Assembly: GCF_000143415.4 (NCBI RefSeq)
Contig: NW_003314266.1
Span: 3,098,607 to 3,162,606, forward strand
Reading direction: 5' to 3'
From: Selaginella moellendorffii
Taxonomy: Eukaryota; Streptophyta; Lycopodiopsida; Selaginellales; Selaginellaceae
DNA: 64,000 nt
Shown here: in pieces, positions 24,464-34,600 of the stretch
How positions within the stretch are numbered: the stretch's first letter is position 1
How the letters are laid out: each line of letters starts with the position of its first letter
The notes under the pieces: model-generated
Told to the model about the DNA's origin: nothing
Database searches by the model: none
Seen by the model: only the letters and a program-made list of their open reading frames with translations
Made by a program: the position numbers and the translations under genes

Positions 24464-24646
24464 CTAAGATCCGCGTCCGCCATAGTATCCACGGAACACC
24501 TCCTCTTCCTCCTCTTGATCGCTCACATCGGGAGATTTCTTGGATGGCTGCTTCTCTTCCTCCGCCAGGGATCGCATCGCAAGAACTCCATCAAGCACGA
24601 GGAGGATAACCAAGAACAATGCGAGAACTCTGATACCGCGCTTCAT
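24464..24646 (-). CDS. Small secreted peptide precursor, 60 residues
   Basis: The ATG at 24,646 starts a signal peptide (IRVLALFLVILLVLDGVLA), followed by a charged pro-region with SLAEEEKQPSKK and a Glu run. The short C-terminus is VFRGYYGGRGS. This plan (signal, acidic variable middle, compact Gly/Arg/Tyr end) is typical of plant peptide hormones, but the end does not match CLE, RGF, PSK, PSY or CIF motifs I know. A TATA box lies about 95 bp upstream. The gene is intact and lacks introns. Confidence 0.6.
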   Translation of the reverse strand: MKRGIRVLALFLVILLVLDGVLAMRSLAEEEKQPSKKSPDVSDQEEEEEVFRGYYGGRGS

Positions 24647-24737
24647 TGCTAAGATCAATGAGCGATAGATTGACGATGAAAAACCCAAGAACCAGGAAGC
24701 ACGTAACTAGTGGAAGAACTCGTTTGGGGTTTGGCAG

Positions 24738-24746
24738 TATTTATAG
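24738..24746 (-). promoter_or_regulatory. TATA box of the small peptide gene
   Basis: The minus strand reads CTATAAATA, 92-100 nt before the ATG, leaving room for a 5' leader of about 60 nt. Confidence 0.6.
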
Positions 24747-25050
24747 TGAGCATTGGAAACACGAGAAGATCGACGTCCTACCACCACCAAACCTTTTAAT
24801 TTGCAGATCATTGAATGCGCGAAGACTTCGTGTCCAAAATACTTGCAATGCAGAGGCATGGGAAAAGACTACTCTCTCTCGGTTCGAAGTAGAGGAGAGT
24901 CAATTTTTGCTGGCAGAAAGGCTGACACTCACGTTTAAAGCTTGTTCTTCTCGCCTGTTCAAAGCTCCGAAAGCCAGCGGCTCTGCGAGATCGGTGAGGC
25001 CATTTAAAACTCAGATCTCTTACGTAGTACTGAAATTAAATGAAACCCTA

Positions 25051-25054
25051 GATA
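25051..25054. repeat. Left target-site duplication GATA
   Basis: GATA directly outside the left repeat matches GATA at 37701-37704. Four bases can match by chance, so it supports rather than proves the boundary. Confidence 0.6.
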
Positions 25055-25078
25055 AAGCTCTATTTCGTTAAAGTGGGA
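25055..25078 (+). repeat. Left terminal inverted repeat
   Basis: 24 bp starting AAGCTCTATTTCGTTAAAG, mirrored at 37,677-37,700 with one mismatch. Confidence 0.82.
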
Positions 25079-25743
25079 TTTATTCAGTAAAATGGGACTA
25101 GGTACAAATTTTCAAGTATTTGAAAATGACGTGAAATTATATGTTTTTTGTCCAGGGGCTAGACATATCTGGGGCATGGTGACTAGCGCGGTGACTTTGT
25201 GTCCAGACTGAGTCCATCTGGTTGTATAATAAATCTCATTGTCAAGGTGAACAAGCCGAATCTGAAGCTAAAGAAGAGCGATGGCATGCGCGCACACACT
25301 ATTTGTTTGTTCATTGAGCGTGTGGTGAGCTTTCCAAAATGAACGTCATTCCTATTAGCCAGACATATAACTTAATGGTGAGAACATTTAGATATTATTC
25401 AATGTTATCTTTTTCTAACGAATCTAATTGTGAAGGTGTAGCAAGAGGCATTGCTAGTCTGGAGAAGTCATTTAACTCATTTGACCCTTAGTGTATTTTC
25501 ATGAAACTAAATAACATTCATATTATTAAGGAATTTCTCTAGTACCTTTTTTTTACGACATAGAGGCTTGCATTTCTTTCAAAGGTGATTTAGTAAAAGG
25601 CCTGAGGGCACATGCCATTCTATTTCTCAGACCGGTATTAAGATATACTAGTGCAAAGGGCCACATGCCATCACGCCTCCTCTGATTCAGATTCGGATTG
25701 TTCACCTTGAAATAAAATACATTAGAAACTTAGTAAAGGAATA

Positions 25744-28332
25744 TTAATGAATCTCACCTTGAACCCGGGTTATGAATGCTCTTGCTGCATCTCTTGCATG
25801 GTCTGGCAAGGTGATGGTGGCACTCTGCTTCCGCATCCAACCATGCACAACATTATCCACCGATATGCTCATGCTGGGATCCCTTGGATTCAGCACCCAT
25901 CTCTTTTCTAGGCAATCCTTCGTATATCCGGAACTTGGCTTGAACCACTCCACAGTTACATTGAAGGAGTTAGTTTCCGCGTCCTCCTCTGCATCAGTGA
26001 TGCAGCGCCCCACCCATATCATTTGTTTTTTATTACTGGGTCTGACAAGCACGACCATTCCTTTGCAGACCTGTACTGGATTGAATGCTGAATCCGGCTT
26101 CTTGTTCCTCGGCCCACAATAGTGATCCTCAACATCGTTATCTGTCACTGCATTTCTAGAGGACATTGTTCCGCTACTATCTGGTGCTCTGGGTTCTGGC
26201 CAAAAGGACTCTTCCAATTCTTCATATACAACCGGCCCATTTTGGATAGCAGATATAATCTTCTCCCAGTATTCGAGCAAAGGCTTGCACCTCTTAAAAT
26301 AGGATTCTCCACCAAACACCAACCCCCTCTTCCAGAAGGCAATATGCTGTCTAATCCCGGCCACTATACTTTCCTGGTCTTTGAGTCCATCCGGGTGCAT
26401 CGGCCGTGGGGAACCCTGAGGAATCATAGGTTCCCCAATTATGGGATCTCTCTTGAAGAGTTCAATGCCGTCCACTGGCAGCCACACTGTGTCCCATTCT
26501 CTCATCTTGTACCTCATCACTGGAGCACCGTCACGCATGCTGAAATGAAACTGAAGAGGCTTGGAGTGGCCAATCAGCGTTTCGGATCCGTCCCTGATGT
26601 AGCCTCTTACAAACCCCTTAAAGTCTGGAACCTCTGTCAGAAGTGCAGCTTCAACAGTGCCTTTGATGCAATTTTGGAATTCATCGTAGAGTTGTGGGAG
26701 GGTGAGGACATTGGATCGCCGGAGGGACTCTGCCAGGTGACTGAACATGGCATCGACGTCTTCATGAGTGTGCCCAACCGTGAGAAAGCCAAGTGTAACC
26801 GTTTCAAATATGCCTTTGGCAACAAGCATCGCCAAGTACGCGAAGACGTACATGTTTTTGTTCTCACTGCCAGCATTGTCTGTTTGGAGCAGAAGATGGG
26901 GTGGAAGGCCACATCGGCCGCAAGAACTTCCTTGAGATTCTGCTTCGTTTGGATGAGGCTGTGCATTCACCGGGCGACCAGCCTCGTCGGAATGGCATGA
27001 GGCCTCACGTGATAACCCTACAATCTGACGGCCAACATATTCACTGGGATGGCATGGGGCCCCACGCGATACTACAAGCCTTTGCTCCTCCTCCAGCTGA
27101 ACCCTGTATGGGGTTCGATCAACAAGGGCCTTATGCAAGGGTTGGCCGTTCAGCTCAGTCTGCGCACTTTGCAGAGACCTTAAGTGTTTTGCTAGGGACG
27201 CAATCATCATGTTTGCACCCCCGCCACCCCATAGAGGTACAAAGAAGTTCCCATAGTTCTGGGCACCATGCCCATGAGCGATTATGCCAAACAGAGACAC
27301 AGGCAGCTGCATGGATGAAGAGATTGCCTTGGGGGCAGGATTGAGTCGAGGTAAGCACGTCTTTTTCTGATCCATTTTGTCGTGGATGATGCAGAGGTAA
27401 GAGTCAGGTCTCTCCATGGAGAGAATCCTGTTATGATAATATGCAGTCCTGCAGCTTCTCTGCTCGATGTTGTGGTCGAGCCGCCTTCTAACCAACGTCT
27501 CTCGCTCTTGAGCGCTGCAAGAATTCTTCGACAAAGCCATTTTGATAGCAGTGCACTCGTCACACTTTGAAAAGCTGAAGTACTTTCCTATACTCACATC
27601 CCTGAACCTGTTGCTCCACAATCTACTAAATCTAGATTGGCTCAGCTTCCTGTAGCCATTACTCTGGAGTTCCCGATTCACATCTTCCAATATGGCCCCC
27701 TTGGTATACATGGAAGGGAGAACTCGTTGGGTGTCTCGTGTTCCATCTTCCAAGAGGCGGGTTTTATGTGGTTGCTGCTCGCTACATGTCTCGACAAACC
27801 TCTTGAAGATTGCCTCTCCATATACAACATGACCCCTGGTTTTGTGCGTACCGTCGTTCCCATGGACTGCCTGTTGAACCCTTTGTTCCTCGAACTCAGT
27901 TTTGATTCTGTAGAATGTGGTTCGAGGGACTCCATAAATGATTCTCCATGCCTTCATGCAGACCAAACCCCTCTGGAAGACCATGCCCCCCACCTGATGT
28001 TCTGAAGCATCAACAGATGACCGTAATGCCTCATACACAAAATTGCGAGCTGCCTTCCAGGACAATGTCTTGTATCTTGCTCTCTCCTCTTCAATAGCAT
28101 CCCAATCAGCATGTTGACAGCACCTCCTCTTGCAACAAGCAACTGTCGAGACCATTCGAACCTCCATCGCCATTTTCTGCCTTTTCGGTTTGTTGCTCAG
28201 ATCCCTTTGGCTGCACTGTAGGAAGGTGTACTTTCTTTTCCCATGAAGAGATGTTCTGTCATCAGTTGTAGTGGTGTTTGATTGTGAATCCTTCACATTC
28301 TCAAACACTAAATGCCTCAATTTCCACCGCAC
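25744..28332 (-). CDS. Putative transposase with DUF7869-like catalytic domain
   Basis: An uninterrupted frame of about 860 codons. It has an N-terminal Cys/His cluster (ACCKRRCCQHADW), a second CxxC (FSKCDECTAIKMAL), and a C-terminal core with LQTDNAGSENKNMYVFAYLA then VTLGFLTVGHTHEDVDAMFS. The DN...ENKN and GHTH.D.D signatures are those I associate with DUF7869, an RNase H-fold, integrase-like domain; catalysis of transposition is inferred from this and from its place inside terminal repeats. The annotated left edge is a GTG, so the true start is probably upstream, by splicing or a frame change from the 28,811 frame. Two 22-bp palindromes lie within the coding sequence (about 26,992 and 27,049). 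Confidence 0.7.
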   Translation of the reverse strand: MRWKLRHLVFENVKDSQSNTTTTDDRTSLHGKRKYTFLQCSQRDLSNKPKRQKMAMEVRMVSTVACCKRRCCQHADWDAIEEERARYKTLSWKAARNFVYEALRSSVDASEHQVGGMVFQRGLVCMKAWRIIYGVPRTTFYRIKTEFEEQRVQQAVHGNDGTHKTRGHVVYGEAIFKRFVETCSEQQPHKTRLLEDGTRDTQRVLPSMYTKGAILEDVNRELQSNGYRKLSQSRFSRLWSNRFRDVSIGKYFSFSKCDECTAIKMALSKNSCSAQERETLVRRRLDHNIEQRSCRTAYYHNRILSMERPDSYLCIIHDKMDQKKTCLPRLNPAPKAISSSMQLPVSLFGIIAHGHGAQNYGNFFVPLWGGGGANMMIASLAKHLRSLQSAQTELNGQPLHKALVDRTPYRVQLEEEQRLVVSRGAPCHPSEYVGRQIVGLSREASCHSDEAGRPVNAQPHPNEAESQGSSCGRCGLPPHLLLQTDNAGSENKNMYVFAYLAMLVAKGIFETVTLGFLTVGHTHEDVDAMFSHLAESLRRSNVLTLPQLYDEFQNCIKGTVEAALLTEVPDFKGFVRGYIRDGSETLIGHSKPLQFHFSMRDGAPVMRYKMREWDTVWLPVDGIELFKRDPIIGEPMIPQGSPRPMHPDGLKDQESIVAGIRQHIAFWKRGLVFGGESYFKRCKPLLEYWEKIISAIQNGPVVYEELEESFWPEPRAPDSSGTMSSRNAVTDNDVEDHYCGPRNKKPDSAFNPVQVCKGMVVLVRPSNKKQMIWVGRCITDAEEDAETNSFNVTVEWFKPSSGYTKDCLEKRWVLNPRDPSMSISVDNVVHGWMRKQSATITLPDHARDAARAFITRVQGEIH

Positions 28333-28346
28333 AATGCTTCCAATAG

Positions 28347-28811
28347 TCAGACTGTTTCTTCTATGTCAACAACCTCTAAAATTGCAACTCCAATATCATC
28401 CCAGCCCAATTCTTGATTAGCAACCGCATCTCTTGGATCGACAACTGTGGCTAAGCCCTCAGCTACCACCTCCCCCTCGGGGTTGTTTAGAAACACTTTT
28501 GCCTGAATCCATGTAGCACGGTTCTTAAGATCCACGGAGGGAACATGCGTCGCACTTGCGCTGTCCCCAACATCTGCTTTCTTCTGAAGATTTTTCAAGG
28601 CAACAACAACATTTACCCCGACGACCATCTCTCCTCGTTCAATAGCGACCACATTCCCATCGAAGACAGTCTCTACTGATACAGCAGCATTGCCTTCCCC
28701 AAGCCTTTCACAGTGTATAACAAAGTTCCGATCCATAGACACAAGGGTCCCTTTTGCAACTCTCTTCCCACCATTCAAAATGTAAACCTTTTCCCCAACC
28801 CTGAAGGCCAT
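28347..28811 (-). CDS. Small DUF8039-like protein or first exon of the transposase
   Basis: ATG at 28,811 opens 154 codons. The first half (FRVGEKVYILNGGKRVAKGT then LVSMDRNFVIH, LGEGNAAVSVETVFDGNVVA) has the K-V-x-L...VAKGTL-S-D...LG...V-V pattern of the small beta domain beside plant transposons (DUF8039 or Ptta/En-Spm associated). The end overlaps the start of the big frame by a few codons in another phase, so the two may be one protein joined by splicing, an indel or frameshifting. It probably helps bind DNA; that is inference. Confidence 0.5.
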   Translation of the reverse strand: MAFRVGEKVYILNGGKRVAKGTLVSMDRNFVIHCERLGEGNAAVSVETVFDGNVVAIERGEMVVGVNVVVALKNLQKKADVGDSASATHVPSVDLKNRATWIQAKVFLNNPEGEVVAEGLATVVDPRDAVANQELGWDDIGVAILEVVDIEETV

Positions 28812-28893
28812 TCTGAAAGTGCAGAAAAGAAGTTAAGACCATACAAAAAATGATTGGAGAATGGCCTAAATCATAACATACCAAACAACCTCA

Positions 28894-29021
28894 ATAGCAT
28901 GAGGCCACATGCCATTATTCAAACATGCTATTGACACCCACGTGAAATTTCGCATTCACAAAATTGGCATGAGCCCTCATGCCATTAGTGGTACCACTAA
29001 TGGCATGAGGCCTCACGCTAT
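28894..29021. repeat. Cluster of three 22-bp palindromes
   Basis: Copies lie at 28894-28915, 28964-28985 and 29000-29021. The last two are joined by a further perfect palindrome centred on ATTAGTGGTACCACTAAT. Together with the transposase's 5' side they mark the divergent control region of the element. Confidence 0.8.
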
Positions 29022-29190
29022 CTTTGGCCCCTGCTAGCCTGTTGCTATATTCCTTTTGCCTTGCTGCAACTGTATATATTTTTGTGTGTGTGACTAGTCA
29101 CCCATACAAAAATATATACAGTGTAGCAAGGCAAAAGGAATATGGCAATAGGCTAGTAGGGGCCAAAGATGCAATGAGGCCTCATGCCAT
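29000..29190. repeat. 191-bp near-perfect hairpin
   Basis: One palindrome copy sits at each end. Between them the arms TATTCCTTTTGCCTTGCTGC and its mirror GCAAGGCAAAAGGAATATGG, plus AACTGTATATATTTTTGTG and its counterpart, pair around a GACTAGTC centre near 29,094. It has the form of a foldback insertion or a dsRNA-producing locus. Confidence 0.85.
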
Positions 29191-29266
29191 CTTGATATAC
29201 ACACAGCTGCAGGCAAGTAAAAACATACATGACAATATGCTAGCCATGAAATTGCAAGGGCCCAAG

Positions 29267-29288
29267 ATGGCATGTGGCCTCATGCCAT
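29267..29288. repeat. 22-bp palindrome, perfect-arm copy
   Basis: ATGGCATGTGG then CCTCATGCCAT. Further copies lie at 29879-29903 (degenerate), 29954-29975, 30819-30840, 30898-30918, 31679-31700, 31756-31777, 31816-31837, 33093-33114, 34592-34613, 34733-34754, 34924-34945, 36141-36162, 36216-36237, 37293-37314 and 37585-37606, with degenerate ones at 25281, 25599 and 25651. Confidence 0.9.
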
Positions 29289-29382
29289 TTCTAAATGTGG
29301 TCCTAAACCATTCCATGGTGAACATACTAGGAAGCACAAGTGCCGAATATCAAGAGGAAGCGGTAGCCACACCAAAGACAGT

Positions 29383-29560
29383 GCCGCTCGCAACACCGCA
29401 ACTACTCGTAGCGCCGCTCGCAACACCGCAACTGCTCGTAGCGCCGCTCGCACAAACTGCCACTCGCATAAACTGCCGCTCGCAATGGCGCTCGCAATGC
29501 CGCAACCGCTTGTAGACGCATAAACCACAGCTCACAACGCCGCTTACACAAGCAGCGCTC
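29383..29560. repeat. GCCGCTCGCAAC-type tandem repeat
   Basis: GCCGCTCGCAACACCGCAAC recurs with small changes about every 30 bp and grades into CTCGCA-rich sequence. A related CTCGC-rich block lies at 31247-31425. The frames over both are low complexity. Confidence 0.7.
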
Positions 29561-29914
29561 ACTGCGCTCAGCGGAACCAAGAACACGGCGCACAAAAATG
29601 ATAGACCTAGGAATGAGTTCGAGAATTCAAAAATAACACACGCTTGAACGTCACATCAAATCCTCTGACAAACCAGATCTTATGATTCCTCTGACAAATT
29701 TCAAACTGAGTAGCTTCTAGACTTTGCTGTCGGAGGTTGAACTTTGTCACATCATGTCCTTGCCTCGATCCAGCTGTGCCATGTCAGTGATTCGAACTTT
29801 GCCATGCCGTGTCAGCGATCCGCGCCAAGATTATTCGCCGTGTAAAGGAATAATTATGCTGTGTGTGTACGTCCATTTATGGCAATATAAGGCCACACGC
29901 CATTCAAAGAATAA

Positions 29915-30945
29915 TGCTAGTTGAGCATTTTTTGGTGCATTTTTGGGTTCAAAATTGCATGAGCCCACACGCTATAAAGTTTACCTATACCAAAAATAGA
30001 AACAGCTTTATTTACTTGGGAATTTAAGTGGTTGAGGCATTTTTAAACTTACAAACACATGCCCTACTTACATTCCTTTGGTTGCTTAAAATTCAAAAAT
30101 ATTATAAACCTTTCTTTTTGCATTTTCAATGTTTTCAATTATGGTTTTTGATTTTCGCAGGACCAGCCTAGTAATCTATTTGCATCCCGTCATGTTTATA
30201 GCTAGCTTTCGTTTGTCCCCTTCGCTAGTCTGAGATACATCTGCTCGGCATCTGCCTCTTACAGCATTTGCCCAGAAAGGGCATCTTTCTTCACGCAGCA
30301 TTTGCCACATGTTTAGGGTTAGGGTTTAGGGTTTAGGGTTTAGCAATTCAGTAGCTTGATAAACATGCAAATACAGAACTTGATGCAAAATCCTTGGATA
30401 TGTCACAATGCCCTTAGGACCATAAACACATTTCAATAGAGAGGGTCCTTTCATTTCATAACTCCTTACGTAGATCTTGGTGAAACCAGAGTTAGTGAAG
30501 TTGGTTTCTTGTGATCCCGCATCTGATTGTGATGTCCCTTTGCAGTGTCGATGGAAAGGTCAATGCACACCAAATTGTAGAATCTTGGAGCAAAATAACG
30601 GTCGGATCTATGGCAAATGCCCCTGAAACATTGTAAGGCTCGTGTGGTCTCATGTGGTGTCCGATCGAGATGCTTCTTTGCAGGGTCATCAAGAAGGACA
30701 TTGTATACCATTCTGTAAAAAATCTAGTTGCGATCTAACGGTTGGATCTCCAGGAAACTCAAAACAATCTCGCGCGTGTCAGAATATTCTAGGAATATAC
30801 TCCTATGTGCTCCTGAAAATGGCATGTGGCCCCACGCCATTCAAGAGATAACGCCAGATGACGCCGAGCATTTTTTGGTGCATTTTTTGGGATCAAAATT
30901 GCATGAGCCCACATGCTTGAACGTCACATCAAATCCTCTGACAAT
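29915..30945. repeat. Internal direct duplication of about 70 bp
   Basis: GAGCATTTTTTGGTGCATTT with the following TTGCATGAGCCCACA occurs at 29,915-29,975 and again at 30,868-30,918. The adjoining GAACGTCACATCAAATCCTC is found at 29,646 and 30,917. Confidence 0.75.
30311..30343. repeat. Interstitial telomeric repeat (TTTAGGG)n
   Basis: About four and a half units, one of them shortened to TTAGGG, within the non-coding middle of the transposon. Confidence 0.92.
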
Positions 30946-31246
30946 TTATTTAGCTGAACATCTGGCATTTTTGGAAATACAAGATGCTTTGGAATATCCA
31001 ATCATGCATGGTATAAATATAGCGAGGGTATTAAATGATATCCCAATCATGATCTTTCTTTTGGATTTCGCGTGCATGCAGTCCGAGGAATGATGACGTT
31101 GCGGATTTCTTTTGGATTTCACGCATGCGCGCGCCGATCCAGAAATTAATGGTGGCGCCCAAGTCCGAGAAATGATGACGTGGCGGGATTACCAACCGTC
31201 GTGACATTTCACGCGTGTGAGGTTAGGTTTTGCATTTTGCTTCGTA

Positions 31247-31425
31247 CTCGCGCTCGCACACTCGCGCTCGCATCGCGCTCCCACTCGCGCTCGCATCGCG
31301 CTCCCACTCGCGCTCCCACTTCTCTACAGGTTTCTCGTGTGCATCGGCGTCCACTCGCGCTTGCATCACACTCGCGCTCGCATCGCGCTTGCATCGCGCT
31401 TGCATCGCGCTCGTGTGCATCGGCG
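31247..31425. repeat. CTCGCGCTCGCATCG low-complexity block
   Basis: Irregular repeats of CACTCGCGCTCGCATCGCG just upstream of the plus-strand gene. The serine/arginine-rich frames here are not taken as proteins. Confidence 0.8.
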
Positions 31426-31650
31426 TCCACTTCAAGACACACCCAGTTTGTAACTTCGCCGCCAACTCCGCCGCCCACTCCGCCACCCACTCCGCCACCC
31501 ACATGCAGCCCACTTGGCGTCCCGGGAGATTTCAGCGCCACTCTCCAACTGTAAGTGGCAGAGTAGCCTTGCTGCTACGATCCGCTGCACACATAGTGCA
31601 CATTCGCCAGCGAGTCCGGCCTCGATTGTCACGCCTCCATTCGGCTTCAA

Positions 31651-34600
31651 ATGGTAAGTCTTTTAGGCCAAGTAGAAAATGGCATGAGGCCACATGCCAT
31701 TCAGTAGCAACATTGGCATGCACCGATTGGGCTCTCGAGTGCAGTCCGGTTACAGATGGCGTGTAGCCTCACGCCATCTTAGGATGCAGCCTCAAGACAT
31801 CTGATGCAGTGGTGAATGGCGTGTGGCCTCACGTTATTTCCAGCTACTAGCTTTTCATCTGTCAGCTCTAATTGTTGTGCATTTCTGAACAGGCGAGGAA
31901 TTGCGTTCTTCTTCCAGCCACTGTCAATGTGGATGTAGAGAAGGGGGAGGAGCTCACCAGTTGGACTTTCGGGATGGAAGGCGAGGATCTGAGGCTATAC
32001 AACACAGATGGTGGGAGAAAAGAATGCATGGGGATCCTCATCCAAGTGACAGACACTCCATGCAGTTCCATGCAAGAATATGGACTGGCACTTGTGGTAG
32101 AGACAGCGTCTGCCTTCAAGATCCACCTTGCACATCCTAGCGGCTTCCCGGAGGGGGGCAGCGGCTATGAGGAATTCCTAGAGGGAGCTAGGGAGAGGTT
32201 GTCCAGGAGGCCCACAATTTCAAAGACGCTGCGGGTCTATGAAGATCACATGGAATCCACGGACCTCACTTACGGCGATGTTCAAAAACTATATTCCAAC
32301 ATTGAGCCGTTGAGAATGACTCCAGTTCGCGAAGCAAAGGGGAAGGGGGTCGATCTGGAAACTACCTCGAAGCAGAAAAGGGTGGTCAAGCTCAAGCCGA
32401 CGTCCGACTCTCCTGCTCCAAAAAAGAAGCTACTCAGTGATGCCATTGCCTCGGGTTCGAACACTACACCCACCAAAAAGAAGAGCCGCAAAGAGCAGAA
32501 AGAGCAAGAAGAGGCAGCAAAAATCGTCGCAGATAATAGTACTTGTTACTATTCCAACAAAGTATATACAATCGACGTGAGCCGTATCGACATCCAAAGC
32601 AAATACAACCACAGGCTAGTATCTGATGAGTGGGTGGAGAAATTGAAGCAGAAGATGCTGGCAAGTCCAGTAACACCCGACATCGCAGACGTGATCCCCT
32701 ACTACCAAAAAATGAAGGGCGAGATGAGGTTTCCAGACTTGATCAATAGGAAGGTGTTGGACTATCAGAACATCCGGTTCTATGCCGTCTCCGGGCAGCA
32801 TTCTAGCTTTGCGATGCAAGAGATAGTTGTGGATATTATGGTGGGCGAGGAGGTGAAGAAAGTCTTCAAGACAAGAGTTGTCCGCCTGATAAAAGGCAAC
32901 TCGCCCCTCCGATCTATCATATACATCTCCCACGTGCAGAATGTCAAGCAAGAAACGTGCTACAAATCGGGTCTGCACGAGACATTGGCACGAACACGGA
33001 AGCTCTGGGTTCAACTGAAGAAGCCACAAAAACCAGGACAAGGACGTGCACTAGCAACTAGCGCCTGGCAGGTAAGCCTCGTTGTATGTGGCATAGCATG
33101 TGGCCTCACGCCATTTCCATTGCAGGAATTCTCGAGTCTTCTCTCGAAAACACTGGGGGTCAATGACACACTCAGCATCCATAACATTCTACTTGCGACA
33201 AAAGTTGTTTTTGACAAATGGGTAGATGTGCTGAGGAGGTACCATGACGGGGAGTTGCCAAACTCAATGGGTGTGGAGGACGGCCGGAAGCCCAATGATT
33301 TGAAGCTCAACGCCTTGCGTTTCTCGCGGTCTCTAGACGACAACGACCTTCTGACAGTGGCTAATGCTCTTCTACGTGGTGAGGTTGTCTTCAACAAGAC
33401 CAAAATGACTCCCGGCCATATTGTGACATACAAGGACTTGTGCACGACTCTGAGAGCTCGTGCGCTATTGAAGGATTGGATCTTCGAGCAAGTGGCCGTG
33501 GAGAGGGTGAGCATCGACACCACGCAAGAGATGATGGAAGCGCTGGAGTTGTCAAATGAAGACATCGACGAGTACGTGAAGGGGGCCCCCAAGTTCATCG
33601 ATCTGCTGCGGGATGCCACGAAAAGTAAAGCTGAGAAGTTGGATCAGTATCCAAATTTCATTAAGATTGATGTCGACCGCCGGCTTCAGAAACAGCTCGA
33701 CCCCGCAGCAGAGGCCTATCGAGAACCTTACCGGGTATACTTGAATTCGGATGAGGATCAAAGGTGGAGGAGCATCGTTTCCCGCGGAGATGAGCAGGTC
33801 AAGAACATCTTTTGTGTGATGGACTTCACAAACGAGGAGATCACTCATGCAGACGAAGTCAGCTCCATCATTGACTTAATGGTGGGACTTGCGGAGGTGG
33901 AATCTTCAGTCCACTATATGATCTACGACTCCGAATCCTATCACAAGTTCTGGAAGGCCTTGAACGAGGTGAAGGCTCGGTTGAAAGGCAAGGAGATGCG
34001 GGAGATCCATGGGATAATGGCTAAGAAGAAGATACCGACGAATGTCCGCATCTTCATACTCGCCCTTGTTATTGGTCCTGCAGCAGAGTGGGACTGGAGT
34101 GACTTCCCAACTTCGTTCGACAAGGCCAATCGAATTGATCTGAGGGAGGTCAATTTACCCGTGCCTGAGGAACTGAAGACGGCTATGGAGCTTTCGAATC
34201 CAAAGAAAGCTCCAGGTGCAGCATGGGAAATGCTCAGCTGGGTCTTCAACGCAATAGCGGGTGGGTCACCTGCTTCCGACTCCAAGGGCAAATGCGTTGT
34301 CGAGTACAACTGCGGTGGACTATTCTTTCGAGCCGCACTACTCAAGGGTGTCCCGTGTGTTGCGGTGACAAACTCCATTGAAGAGGTGACTTCAATGGAG
34401 CATATAATTACAGTTGCCAAAGAAAAACAGTATCTTCTCTGCGAACCTGGTGAGTACACACTTTAAGTTTAAATGTTATCTCACAAGCTCTGTATGCAGG
34501 AGCGTGGCCACCCCCAGATGCTGAAACGGCATTAACAGCTACTGTTGAAGATACCCATGTTGGGCCGAGCTCACAACCTGCACAAGGTAAGGTCACGTGA

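Noticed and set aside
25744-28332. Reading the plus-strand frame at 26122-27000 as a gene
   Set aside because: It is the antisense shadow of the transposase frame, which carries the recognisable motifs.
31180-31766. Arg/Ser-rich frames upstream of the large transposon gene
   Set aside because: Generated by the CTCGC repeat; no ATG in phase with the following exon except the one at 31651.
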